64,000 nucleotides of DNA, taken from Eutreptiella sp. 'Long Island Sound 2002'. Taxonomy: Eukaryota > Euglenozoa > Euglenophyceae > Eutreptiales > Eutreptiaceae. The notes under the pieces are model-generated. The model was not told where the DNA came from and searched no databases. It worked only from the letters and a program-made list of their open reading frames with translations. Shown in pieces: positions 29,263 through 40,309 of this stretch (positions are counted from its first letter, which is position 1; each line of letters starts with the position of its first letter). The stretch spans positions 3,722,935 to 3,786,934 of the forward strand of contig OZ038388.1 in NCBI GenBank assembly GCA_964036045.1, read 5' to 3'. A program made the position numbers and the translations under genes.

Positions 29263-30803
29263 GTTTCGCTGCCGGTGGTGGTGGGCGGTCCCCGCCACTC
29301 CTGGCTGGGGTCCGCTGGCGGCGGTGGTGTGTGGTGTGTGGTGTGTGGTGTGTGGTGGTGGTGTGTTGGTGGGGTTGTGGCTGGTGTGTGGTGTGGTTGG
29401 TCCCTCGCCACTCCTGGCGGAGGTTCCTGTGTGCTACTCCCTGCCACTCCTGGCTGGGTTTCGCTGCCGGTGGTGGTGGGCGGTCCCCGCCACTCCTGGC
29501 TGGGGTCCGCTGGCGGCGGTGGTGTGTGGTGTGTGGTGTGTGGTGTGTTGCGGTGGTGTGTTGGTGGGGTTGTGGCTGGTGTGTGGTGTGGTTGGTCCCT
29601 CGCCACTCCTGGCGGAGGTTCCTGTGTGCTACTCCCCGCCACTCCTGGCTGGGTTTCGCTGCCGGTGGTGGTGGGCGGTCCCCGCCACTCCTGGCTGGGG
29701 TCCGCTGGCGGCGGTGGTGTGCGGTGTGTGGTGTAAGGTGTGTGGTGTGTGGTGTGTGGCGGTGGTGTGTTGGTGGGGTTGTGGCTGGTGTGTGGTGTGG
29801 TTGGTCCCTCGCCACTCCTGGCGGAGGTTCCTGTGTGCTACTCCCCGCCACTCCTGGCTGGGTTTCGCTGCCGGTGGTGTTGGGCGGTCCCCGCCACTCC
29901 TGGCTGGGGTCCGCTGGCGGCGGTGGTGTGTGGTGTGTGGTGTGTGGTTTGTGGTGTGTTGGTGGGGTTGCGGCTGGTGTGTGGTGTGGTTGGTCCCTCG
30001 CCTCTTCTGGCGGTGGATCCTGTGTACTTCTCCCCGCCACTCCTGGCTGGGTTTCGCTGCCGGTGGTGGTGGGCGGTCCCCGCCACTCCTGGCTGGGGTC
30101 CGTTGGCGGCGGTGGTGTGTGGTGTGTGGTGTGTGGTGTGTGGCGGTGCTGTGTTGGTGGGGTTGTGGCTGGTGTGTGGTGTGGTTGGTCCCTCGCCACT
30201 CCTGGCGGAGGTTCCTGTTTGCTACTCCCCGCCACCCCCGGCTGGGTTTCGCTGCCGGTGGTGGTGGGCGTTCCCCGCCACTCCTGGCTGGGGTCCGTTG
30301 GCGGCGGTGGTGTGTGGTGTGTGGTGTGTGGTGTGTGGTGTGTGGCGGTGGTGTGTTGGTGGGGTTGTGGCTGGTGTGTGGTGTGGTTGGTCCCTCGCCA
30401 CTCCTGGCGGAGGTTCCTGTGTGCTACTCCCCGCCACTCCTGGCTGGGTTTCGCTGCCGGTGCGTTGGGCGGTCCCCGCCACTCCTGGCTGGGGTCCGCT
30501 GGCGGCGGTGGTGTGCGGTGTGTGGTGTGTGGTGTGTGGTGTGTGGTGTGTGGTGGTGGTGTGTTGGTGGGGTTGTGGCTGGTGTGTGGTGTGGTTGGTC
30601 CCTCGCCACTCCTGGCGGCGGTTCCTGTGTGCTACTCCCCGCCACTCCTGGCTGGGTTTCGCTGCCGGTGGTGGTGGGCGGTCCCCGCCACTCCTGGCTG
30701 GGGTCCGCTGGCGGCGGTGGTGTGTGGTGTGTGGTGTGTGGTGTGTGGCGGTGGTGTGTTGGTGGGGTTGTGGCTGGTGTGTGGTGTGGTTGGTCCCTCG
30801 CCG
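29263..30803 (+). repeat. tandem array, right part (units of about 189-209 bp)
   Basis: Continues the array interrupted by RT-A, beginning with the second copy of GTTTC. New units start at 29,441, 29,637, 29,846, 30,035, 30,230, 30,432 and 30,640. Together with the left side there are about ten units. Length differences come mainly from the number of GTGTGTG-type repeats. The long overlapping frames in all plus frames and on the minus strand are composition artefacts. Confidence 0.92.
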
Positions 30804-31760
30804 TGTGTGTTTGTCCCTTGGTGCCCTTCTCCTTGGTCTTGGTGTGTGTGCTTTTGTGTCTTGCGGTTTTTGTCGCTTCCGCTCGGTGCTCTGTGCCGTG
30901 TGTTGTGCTGTGCTGTGTGTCCCGGGTTGCGGTGCCGCGTTGCGCTGCTGCGCGTTGTGTCGTCCGGTGTTGTGCTGTTGTGTGCTGTGTTGTTTTGCTG
31001 CGCTCGGTTGGTGCCGCTGCTCGTCGTGTCGTGCCCTCTGGTGCTCCCCGTCGCCCTGGGGCCTTGTGCTTTGCGGCGCTCCGTTTTGTGGTGTTCCTCC
31101 GCGCTGTGTGTGTTTTGTCGTTGCTCGCTGGTGTGTGCTGTTGTTCGCCGCTCTGCTTTGTGCTGTGTGTGTCCTTGGGTGCTGTGCTGTGCGTTCCCTG
31201 TCCTCTCCGCTCTGTGTGGTGCTGTGCTTCGCTGTGCTGGTGCGCTTGCGTTGTGCTGTTCGTGTGGTGCGTGCTGTTGCTGGCACCTGGTGCTGTGGTG
31301 CGCTGCCGTGTGTTGTGCTGTTTCCTTTGGTGTACTGTGGTGCGGTGCTGGGTCTCGTTGCCTGTGGTTGTCTGCTGGTGCCGTGCTGTGGCGCCCTGCT
31401 GTCCGTTTTGCTTTGTTGGTGGTGTTGGTTTGTGTCTTTTCCCTGTGTGTATGGTGCTGTGTTGCGCTGCGCGTCGTGTTGTTCGGTTCCGGTTGCGTCT
31501 GCGCTGTTGTTGGTGCCTCGTGCTGTGGCGTGTCCCTGGGTGTTGTGGTGTCTCCCTGGGCGTTCTGCGGTGTGGTGGTGCCGCTCTGGTGTGTCGTGGT
31601 GTCTTGCTGTGCTGTGCGTTGTCCTGTGGTGTCCTGCGCCCTGTGCTGTGTCGTGCGTTGCTGTGCTGCCTTGCGGTGTTGTGCTGGTGGGCTGTGCTGT
31701 GCGGTTGTCTGCGCTGCTGGTGTTTGTTTTTCCTTTTGTCCTCTTTTCCTTTGCTAAATA
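30804..31760 (+). other. A-depleted T/G/C region beyond the array
   Basis: Non-repetitive but extreme composition, made of short words such as GTGCTGTGC. From 30,691 to 31,284 the plus strand contains no A in 594 nt, and only scattered A occur up to about 31,750. The 780-820-codon frames here exist because stop codons need A. No gene is called. Confidence 0.8.
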
Positions 31761-32003
31761 CCCCTGCTGTTTTTCCTTGCCTTTGAAAACTTTTTGTTTA
31801 CCAAAATTTTTTTTTTCGTTTCTCCTTAGAAAATCACTCTCTACGCAACTCACGCACGCAGGCAAGCAGCAATACCAAGGTGAAATTTCTGACTTACGCG
31901 TTGCCACGCGGCCGCGAAGATGGTGGTCTTGCTTGCAAGGGGTTGACCGCTTTTCACCCAGGGCCCGTCGCCTAAGCGAAAAAACAAATAGCTGGAAACC
32001 CAT
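31761..32003. other. boundary between array flank and RT-B
   Basis: Composition returns to normal, with a T-rich run near 31,807-31,817. A short repeat GCTGGAAACC occurs just before the 539-bp segment shared with 16,613. No LTR end for RT-B could be fixed here. Confidence 0.4.
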
Positions 32004-32090
32004 GCTGGAAACCATAGGCATGGGTCTGCAGGGCACAGACAGGGTCACTGCAGTGCTCAGTACACTTGTCAGTAGTCTGACACAGGGAAA

Positions 32091-33899
32091 TTAGTTTCGC
32101 TTTCTACGCTGGGACATAGTCTCAGCACGGGTTGGGAGCTGCCCCTCGTTGTTCTCAACGAGGTAGGTGCGGAAGATGGGGTTGATATTCCCATCTGGTT
32201 GTATGAAGGCTGACATAGGTTCCTCGGTCGCCTCAGATGACCCATAGCCATCCGACAGGGTTAGGAATTTCCAGCCCTGTTTATACTCGTGGCGAGCAAT
32301 ACCTGCAACCACGTAGTAACCATCGACTGCCATCTCATCGGCAGTCATCTCTTCGAGTTCGTCTGCCTCCTCTGGACTGGCAGCGTTCTCTAGGTCTATA
32401 TGCTCGACCTCACTGTCGCTGAGACGCCACTCATCCCAAGACAAGTCGTCAGGGGAGTGATAGTGCCTCAACTGTTTAGGTGCACACAGCAGTTCACCAC
32501 CTAGACGTGGACTGCACCTGACATTGATCCTGGATCCATCTATCCTGATGATACGATAGGGTCCAAAATAAGGGTCCTGTAGGCAGTTCCGTGGCCAGGA
32601 GGGTAGGCGTGAATGGCGTACCAAAAAAAGGTAACCAACCTTGAAGCTGGCAGGTCACCGTAGGCGGTTCCGTCGTCTCAGTTCACGGTCACCAATGTGT
32701 CTCAGGTTAGTCCCAGCCTGGTTAGCCAGAGACTGCTTGTGTTCCAGCCAATCTCCCACAGGGCTCTTGAAGTCCTCAGGAAAGGGAGTTTTGAAGAACC
32801 AAGCAGGTCGTCCTTCATGGAACAGTTCGTGGGGGGTGAAACCCGTAGAAGAGCTCCGCTGTGAGTTCATGGTCAGCACTGCCCAGGGCACCAGGCGTAC
32901 CCAGTCCTTGGTACGCTCCTGTTTCATCCGGATTCTTAAGTTTTGCTCCACTACACGGTTCTGTCCCTCACAGAGAGGGTTAGACGTGTGGGTATAGGGC
33001 ACACCTGTGGTTACCTCCACGTTGAGGGCATTTAGCACTTGTTTGTACCACCCAGTGTCACTGCGGATGCGTACATCCTCATCAGAGTGCACCTGCTTAG
33101 GTGCTCCATAGGGTTCGAACCATTGTTCGACCAACATTTTCACAGTCTGCTCACCTGTGATTTTCTTATTGCAAGGGAACACACGGGTGAAGCGAGATAG
33201 GCCACAGGTGACCACCAGGCAGCTATCATAGCCGCCGAAGCGTGGTAGGCCGTGGATGAAATCCACGTAGAGAAGAGAGTTAGCACAATAGGGTATGGGT
33301 AAGCTGGAGATCAGGCCCCTATCCCTACTGTCGCTCTGCTTGCTGGCATGACAGCCACAAGCATCCACAATGGTCAGCATACGCGACCTCAGTTCAGTCA
33401 GGGTTAGACTGGAGTAGAAACACTCACGGAAGAAGTCCACTGAGCGATTAGCGCCAGTGTGACCAGAACTGAGATGGGACCACTGTAGGCACCCATCCAG
33501 TCGTGCCTCAGGCACCACAGTCCGGTCCTCGTAGAAGAGGTACTGATTGTTTTTATACCACTGGTGCCCGTCAATGACATGGGGTTCGAGACCAGTGCTG
33601 AGGGTTTAGAGAATTTCTTCATACTCTGACTGATAGTCGGTTAGACTCCAACCCTCCAGGATTCCAGCAGTGCGCATGGACAGGTCAAGCTGGACATCCA
33701 TACGCTGGAAAGCCTCTCTGGCGAGCGCCTCAGAGCTCTCACCAATAAGCGCATCGAAGTTGTTGCGCGATATATAGTCAGACAGTTCATTCTTTATCCC
33801 GGGGATATGATGCACTGTCAGCCTGAACTGGCTCAGGTAAGTCCACCACCGTTTTAGCTTTGCTTTCTCTGGTGGTGGGCCCTTCTGAAAAGACTTCAC
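32091..33899 (-). pseudogene. RT-B RNase H end, integrase and chromodomain-like region (broken)
   Basis: One frame with stops at 33,606-33,608 and 32,655-32,657. From the N-terminal side it holds the RNase H end (HHIPGIKNELSDYISR), an integrase zinc region (HLSSGHTGANRS and CGCHASK), and an integrase core with DFIHGLP, SDEDVRIRS and NPLCEGQNRVVEQ as the D, D and E positions. A barrel-like C-terminal domain follows, then a chromodomain-like end (WDGYG replaced by SDGYG here, EEPMSAF) and QRRKRN. Integrase would insert the cDNA, but the stops make this copy non-functional. Confidence 0.85.
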
Positions 33900-33935
33900 A
33901 GGCTCCTGGTCACACAGTCAGACAATAGGGCTAGA

Positions 33936-34931
33936 TCACAGGAGTCGGGATTGTGACGAAAGCACCAACATACCGGCCAGGAGTTCCTGGTCATAGGTGC
34001 TGTGATTGGAAAGCGCTTGGTTCCATTTCCAATTCCAGTGTCCCAGTGGCACAAGTCGCCACTCACTGGTAGGATAGTCATGTTTCAACGAACCATCACG
34101 GTTCAGTCCACTAGTACGATAATGGCAGTGGGTTAGTTCAGCGGGGTTAAGCTCCTGCCATTGGTAGATCGTACCACCCCCCCCTACATCACTGGCATCA
34201 GTGATCAGGACTATCTCGCCCTCAGGGCGGGGTACTCCCAGGCAGTTGGAGGAGGCAATCTTCTTCTTCAACTCCTGCAAAAACTCTTCCTCTCTGGCGG
34301 TCCACCTCCAGGGAGTAGTTTTCTTGATTAGGTCAGTGAGGGGGGCAGAGGAGTAAGTAAAATTGTGGATGTGACGCCGATAGAAATTACAGGCGCCCAC
34401 AAAACTCCTCACGTCGTGTAGACCCTTCTTAGAGTCATCGCGAATCTGCATGTCCTGTAAGGCCTGCATCTTAGACGCGGCTGGTTTCCACCAACCATAC
34501 CCCACGTGGAAACCCAAATATTCCATCTCCTCTTTCAAGACCTGGCATTTTTCGAGTTTGATTCGGAGATGGTTTTCTTGACAGACAATGAAAAATTCAC
34601 GGAGGAGAAGGACATGGTCCTCTTTGGTATTGGTACCCAAACTCACGTCATCGATGTGCGCCTAAATTTCTGCACCCCGAGAAATCAACTCTTGTACTAG
34701 AGGCCTGCGCCTCAGCATGTACAAAATTTTGTTCATTAGCTCCTGGAAGAGCGCTGGGGCATTAGCCACCCCGAAAGGCATAACCTTCCATTTATAGACA
34801 CGGCCCTTAGGGGTTATAAAAGCCAGCAGCTCCTGAGCTGCGGCGGTTAGGTCCACCTGCCAGAAACCAGAGCGTTTGTCCATTTTGGTCTTGTACCTGC
34901 ATTTGGCAATACGCTCCAGGGTATTTTCCAT
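33936..34931 (-). pseudogene. RT-B reverse transcriptase and RNase H start (broken)
   Basis: Reads VMPFGVANAPALFQELM, then a stop at 34,662-34,664, then HIDD at the catalytic site (normally Y/F-x-DD), the thumb region (GFHVGYGWWKPAASKM, VRSFVGACNFYRRHI) and an RNase H start with ITDASDVGGGG. A second stop is at 33,936-33,938. The His in place of Tyr may be decay or a family trait. RT would copy element RNA into DNA. Confidence 0.85.
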
Positions 34932-34984
34932 GTTAGGAATACTCCCTGAATGGTTCTGGGTTTTCTTGTTGACCTCACCATAGT

Positions 34985-36454
34985 CTACAACCAGTCGTAG
35001 GGCAGTCGACCCTGGTTTGGCAACCAGGAAACAGGGACTGCAGTTTTGGGGTAGTCCCCCTGCTTATATTCTTCAACGAGGCCAGCATCAATACATTCCT
35101 GGATCTGGCGCTCGATTTCCTCAACCTGTTCCTGTGGAGCGGGATAGGGACGACGCCTCACTTGCGTTTTTTCAAATTCAGGTTTCAGTTTCAGGTCCAT
35201 CTGGACCAGTTTTCTACAAGAGAGGGGAGGCGGCAAGGCGCCAAACACCTCCTCATAGGTTATCAGCAGTTTCTTCAGGCGGGGGTCAAGGTTAAGACTC
35301 TCGAGTTTCTGAAGGAAATCCTCCTCAGCATGGAGGTTGCTCTTTCCATGTTCTTTCTTTTTCTGCCGATCAGCAGTTTCGGCAGGCACATAACCATCGT
35401 CCCACTCAGGGGAACATTGCTGCCCATAGTGCAGAGAATACACTAGCGGTATCTCAGGATCAGGCAGCGTATAGGAATCATCGTCCTCCTCAGACCAGAT
35501 GGAGGATTTCCAGGTCTGTCTGAGGTATTGCAGCCGCTCTTGGCGCTCAATACCTTCGGCCTTCAGGTACAACAGCCGCCGGAGTTCCTGAGTGTCATGC
35601 TCAGACAATGGCATGTTATTAGCAGCAGGCCGCGCCAGAGCATCAGCACTCCGGGCCACGGGTTCACCTGTGTGCATAGGCTGCATGTGTAGCACTGGCT
35701 TCCCAACAGGGGAAGCGGGTTCAGAGGTTGACTCTAGATCTACCTCCTCTAGCAACAGCTGGGCTAGGAAGGCACCATGTTTTAGGTCAACACAGCTGGG
35801 ATCAACAGGAGGGATAGTGCTGGCGATCTCAGACAGTTGGTCGTCAGCATCCTCTTTTACAGCTGCAGGTTCCAGATAGTCCGCGGGAGACTCACACCCT
35901 GTAAGTGTGGCAGATAGGTGCTCAGGAGATCGATTTTTGAGATCAAAAAGGGTCAGGCCACGATTTTTGGCCATGACCTCTTTCAGTAGCACCTGGTCTA
36001 GGTCACACAGGGGTACAGGATTGAGAGATCCATCGACGATGGACAGGAAACTGGCCCACTCAGGGGCCTGCATAGCTGTGCCTGAGTCCTCAGGCACATA
36101 GATGGGGCCGTCGGGGAGTTGCACTCTCCCCACGGTCATTTGATCTAGCATACGGCGCCAGTAAGCATGTTCACCAGAGCAGCCCCAGTCAGGGGTGCAC
36201 ATGACAACCCTTCCTCCCTCATAAACGATTTTGGTTAGAACCTTCGCGAGCAGGGAGAAGGGAGGGTTAGCATACGCTAGGCCCATAGCTTTCCAGAAGA
36301 AACCGAAAGTATTGTTCAGTTGTTTCGAGCAGTACAACTGCATGATGTGCTGTTGTTGGCTCGCAAACAATTCCACCTGGATTTCATCCAGGGTTACCTG
36401 AAGGGCCGCCAGTCCATTTTCAAGAACGTGACGGGCCAATTTGTAGTTTTCAGT
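34985..36454 (-). pseudogene. RT-B methyltransferase-like module and RT N-terminus (truncated by RT-C)
   Basis: Opens at the RT-C junction without its own start. It contains VELFASQQQHIMQLY, then YANPPFSLLAKVL with the intact NPPF motif and a Rossmann-like VVMCTPDW strand, a long acidic linker, then the RT entry (RRRPYPAPQEQVEEIE, AGLVEEYKQGDYPKTA). The frame ends at 34,985, and the RT continues in another frame from about 34,980, indicating a frameshift. Upstream protease and gag are absent from the window. Confidence 0.85.
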
Positions 36455-38979
36455 TAAAGAAGGTCCCTACCAGGACCGGCCCCTGCTGTGCCCCTTCCGC
36501 CTGTCACCCCTGCTGACTTGCTCCTGATCAACGATTGCATTTCTCAAAATCCTCAAAGTCCAGGGTCCAAAGTCCCAAAATATAGAAAATGTAATCCGCC
36601 TTCAACCCTGAACAGCAACCAGATTCCACAAATACAGCAATAGCCCAATCCACGATCCAATCCACACTGCGGGCTTCCGTTCAGCACACCGGTCGTCCCA
36701 CGGTGGCGGGCATGTACAAGAATTGCACCAAAGAAGAAGGCCCTGCAATTGGCATATGAACACATATCAAGCAGAGTTGAGGAAAGATGGAAACTTACAC
36801 AATCACAGCCATAGACCCCTCATTCCCTGGACTCAAGATCTTCCCTTGACTCGCCAACATGATGCCCTGAACCCAGTCAAATAGGATGGCTAAATGCCAT
36901 GTGTCAAAAGTCACTACACAAACCCCAAAAATGTGTTCACTCCCAAGCCTCTAAATCCTAGCCCAATAGGGGAGGTGGCGTGTCATGGCCTAGAGTGACA
37001 TTTAGGACCATGCCCTACCCTGACATAACCTTGGTTGGACTTGGAGTCGAATGGGCCTGGAGAACTGCCCCATGAAGATGACCTCACAAGATGGCAAAAT
37101 CAGGCAAATCACACCATTATGCCCAAAAGTCAATTATATACTCAAAAATGCATACGGCAAATATCCAAATGCTCCATGCATGTGTCAAACCGGAAGGTAG
37201 TATACAAGGGTGATATAGACCAAAGGTCCATGCCCAAGAATATCCCATCATTGCCTCCGAAACCCCTCCGGTTATGTACATGACATGCTTCACAAGTCAA
37301 CTCATTAATTTTGAGACCTGATTTTGTGAGGCCTCGTGTGCCAAGCCAAAGTGACCACGTGATCCGGCATATGGTGAGGTGCATCACCGAAGCATATGCC
37401 AACATATAAGCAACATACCATAGTTCACGGATCTCTAGGCACTTTACTGTTAGCCGACCAGTCGAGCACATAAAATACGAAAATGAGCATAAAATGAGGT
37501 CAAAAACATGCAAATAATGCCAAATTCAAGATAATTACAATAGTATATAACTTCGCTCACCCATGGTATCAACCTATGATTCAAAACACACTTGCTTGGG
37601 ACCATTTGCAAACAATCCCCCGACTTGGATCCCCACATGGACGCATAGGGACACCTTCAGACCTCCTCCCCACACGCACCACGAAAATGGGAAAATTGAT
37701 ATTGGCACTTGTGGGTCGCTCCGTAAGCCCTCTCACATGCACTATATGAGCGGTAGACTTAGTCTAGCGCTATGGAGTTCACCATTGGGACATGGGCAAA
37801 GCCCTTGCCACGTATGACTCCATATATCTTCCTACAAACGGAGATATATAACATGGGCGTGAGCATATCGAAGCACATACCATGCATATAACACATACCC
37901 TCAAAAGTGGCTCCCACCATGATATGCCATGTCCCTCCATGGACATAACTTCACGTTAAAAATACGTAGGAACCCAAGGAAAGTTGCTATGCAACCCCAA
38001 CACTCATGCGGTACACTCGAAAGTCGCAATAAAATATTCGGTTGCACGGTCCAAGAGTTATATATCACTTTCTACCCTCTTGACCATTATCCCTTGCTAT
38101 ACCGGGCATGTGTACACACCAAAGGCGTTTGATGCTTCCTAAATTAAGTTGAGACCAAGGCGGTTCCAACCCAATTCTCGAAATTGTTATACCTCGCCGT
38201 GAGCTGGAGATATGACCTTTCAACGTGGTCTCACAAATCACTTTTGTTTGGACTATATCTCCAAGACAAATGAAGGGCATAACAAAAGGAAGGCTGATTC
38301 GTGATCGGGGAAAAATGTCGGACCACTCGAGATTCGTCATATCAAGTGCGGCGATGTCGAAGCCGAAAATCCGATTCTGAAAGTCTGAAAAAATCGGATT
38401 AATTTTGCGAGTGTATAATATGAAAATTGCGGAAGCAACGAACCCTTTACTGATGAAATCTGACCCTTCATCGGGGTTTCCGCCAAAATATCTGGAAATT
38501 ACAGTTAACCAATCGGTTACCGCAAAATCGCGAGCCAACTGACAGTCGCCGATACATTGACCATCAGAACAGAAGGCTGAAAAATTACGGAAACATTATG
38601 ATAATAAAACCCTGTTGATTCCTGATATTCCGATATATAAATCTCCGCTGGGGGTGCCTCGGTACTGAATATGACCGCTCATGGCGGGAATGGCCAAACC
38701 TATCACACTATCACATCGGGTTAGGTCAGGTGGATGGGAGAGTATGATATCAGCCAATGGCGGCTTGCCGGCACATAGATACACACCCCAATTGACCCAA
38801 AGATGGCCACGGGGGTCCGAACCGGCTTCATGGCTGGAATGGCCAAACCTATCACACTATCACATCGGGTTAGGTCAGGTGGATGGCAGAGTATGATATC
38901 AGCCAATGGCGGCTTGCCGGCACATAGATACACACCTGAAGTGACCCAAAGATGGCCACGAGGGTCCGAACCGGCTTCA
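36455..38979 (-). repeat. RT-C 3' LTR
   Basis: On the minus strand it begins TGAAGCCGG next to a purine tract and ends CCTTCTTTA. It matches the RT-D 5' LTR (40,310-42,672) in inverted orientation along its length, with moderate divergence. It is longer because its first 149 bp are duplicated in tandem. Confidence 0.88.
38682..38979 (-). repeat. tandem duplication of the first 149 bp of the RT-C LTR
   Basis: 38,682-38,830 and 38,831-38,979 are near-identical copies, period 149. Each ends with the LTR terminus sequence CCGGCTTCA (TGAAGCCGG on the minus strand). The RT-D LTR has only one copy. Confidence 0.88.
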
Positions 38980-38990
38980 CCCCCCTTCTC
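38980..38990 (-). promoter_or_regulatory. RT-C polypurine tract
   Basis: GAGAAGGGGGG on the minus strand directly before the TG of the LTR, as expected for the plus-strand primer. Confidence 0.75.
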
Positions 38991-39374
38991 AGAGTGTTGC
39001 TACCGCTCGGAAGTCATTGAAGAGAGGACGGGAGGACCCCAATGGGCTACAAACCCCCCCCCCCCATGTCCCAAGGACACATGGAGGCCCCACACACGTC
39101 GTAGGCGTCCCCCATGCCCCAAGGGAGGGGTGAGGACACTGATAATCAGTGCCCTACGCCATATCCGGTCTCCTCTTGATCTACAACATGGACCAAGGGG
39201 ATCAAAGATGGAAAAACGTCGTCGGTCGACCTAAATAAGTATACCACAATGAAATATATATGTGGAGATCGAGTGAAGGGGGTAGATGGCCAATCAAGGC
39301 CCAAAAATCCCCGGATGAACGCCCTCACCCGTCTCCCAAGCACAGAAACAAACAAAAATGCCAAGGGGGATCCA
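38991..39374 (-). other. RT-C 3' untranslated region
   Basis: Between the pol stop and the polypurine tract. It contains a C-run near 39,055-39,064. No coding signal. Confidence 0.6.
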
Positions 39375-40309
39375 TTACGGTGCTACAGCAGCAACCAAAT
39401 GGACCAACACGTCCTTGACATCCAAAGAAATATTCTTTTTCCTCAGATAGTCCATCCAGACCGTGGTATACCTCGGCACAAAACTGCTCGGAGGCTCCCA
39501 CGAATCCCTGGATGCGGCGAATCCCTTCCAACGGACTTTATAAAGCCTCCCCCCAGGCGTCCCCGGGTCCGGCTTGTCCGCCAGGATCTTCTCAGCGGTG
39601 AAATCGTCGTCCTCACCCTCGTCGTCCGAGTCCACATCGCCGGCCGTGAACTCGAAGGTGACGGGACGTCCGCTGGGGTCTGGTGCTCGGGGACGAAGCT
39701 GGGTGTGGTCGCGGTCCAGGATCTTGTTATCCCCCACACGAACCGCATACACATCCTGCCCGACCTTCCGAACGATTACCCCCGGCACATACCAGGACGC
39801 CTGCCGATGCCTGGACAGGACATCTTTGTGGTGCCGCTCCACCCACACGGTGTCTTGGAGAGCATATTTCTGGACTTTTCCCTGCTTGAAGTACTTAACC
39901 CTCTTCTCATGCTCGTCCTGAAGTGCCTTGCACACCTTGGCCGCCGTGTCGTCCGCCTCAGCCATCATAGCGTTCGCATCCCGGGCCACTTTGCCATGGT
40001 TCAACCACGGGAGAGTGCGTGACACTCGATCCCGTAGGAACAGGATGCGATGGGGCGACAGTCCAGTGGGTCCCGGAAGGTCATGGTACGCCTGGAGTAC
40101 TCTCCACAGCGAATGTGCAGCTGGCGGAACTTCTCGAAAATCTGCCGCCCGGCCACCTCAGCCCGGCCATTCGACCGGCTGTGGTACACCACGGTCTTGG
40201 CGTGTTGAACGCCCATGTGCTTGCACATCGTCTTGAACCACGTCCCCACAAATTGACTCCCCCGATCGCTGCAGATGACAGCTGGGACATCAAAAATTGT
40301 CAGCCAATG
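39375..40309 (-). pseudogene. RT-C Pol C-terminus: integrase core end and chromodomain
   Basis: Starts at the RT-D junction within the integrase core: CSDRGSQFVGTWF (second Asp) and SRSNGRAEVAGRQ (Glu) are present, while the first Asp lies in the missing part. Near 40,090-40,115 a deletion of about ten codons relative to RT-F also shifts the frame. The new frame carries RHHKDVLSRHRQ, VIVRKVGQDVYAVRVG, an acidic stretch, then a chromodomain (FTAEKILADKPD, YKVRWKGF, DSWEPPSSF) and a stop at 39,375. It is non-functional. Confidence 0.88.

Larger units (their letters stand above)
32004..36454 (-). mobile_element. RT-B: decayed Ty3/gypsy-type element, left (3') part only
   Basis: Minus-strand remnant carrying, in transcript order, the methyltransferase-like module, RT, RNase H, integrase and a chromodomain-like end. 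Its gag, protease and 5' end are missing because RT-C is inserted at 36,455. The copy has one frameshift near 34,950-34,985 and four in-frame stops before the natural one. Its last 539 bp are duplicated at 16,613-17,151. The 3' LTR boundary is not resolved. Confidence 0.85.
36455..40309 (-). mobile_element. RT-C: Ty3/gypsy-type element, left (3') part only
   Basis: Minus-strand 3' portion: a 2,525-bp 3' LTR, a polypurine tract and the end of pol. It begins inside RT-B (left flank TCAGT, 36,450-36,454) and is cut at 40,309 by RT-D. Its LTR belongs to the same family as that of RT-D, and the pol end resembles RT-F. Confidence 0.88.

Noticed and set aside
18101-30803. Repeat array as a CRISPR array
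   Set aside because: Units are about 190 bp and nearly identical throughout, with no short repeat and unique spacer alternation; the setting is eukaryotic.
29324-32094. Overlapping plus-strand frames of about 780-820 codons in all three frames, and a 608-codon minus frame
   Set aside because: They lie in A-depleted tandem repeats, where stop codons on the plus strand can hardly occur. The peptides are repeats of the array unit without domains.
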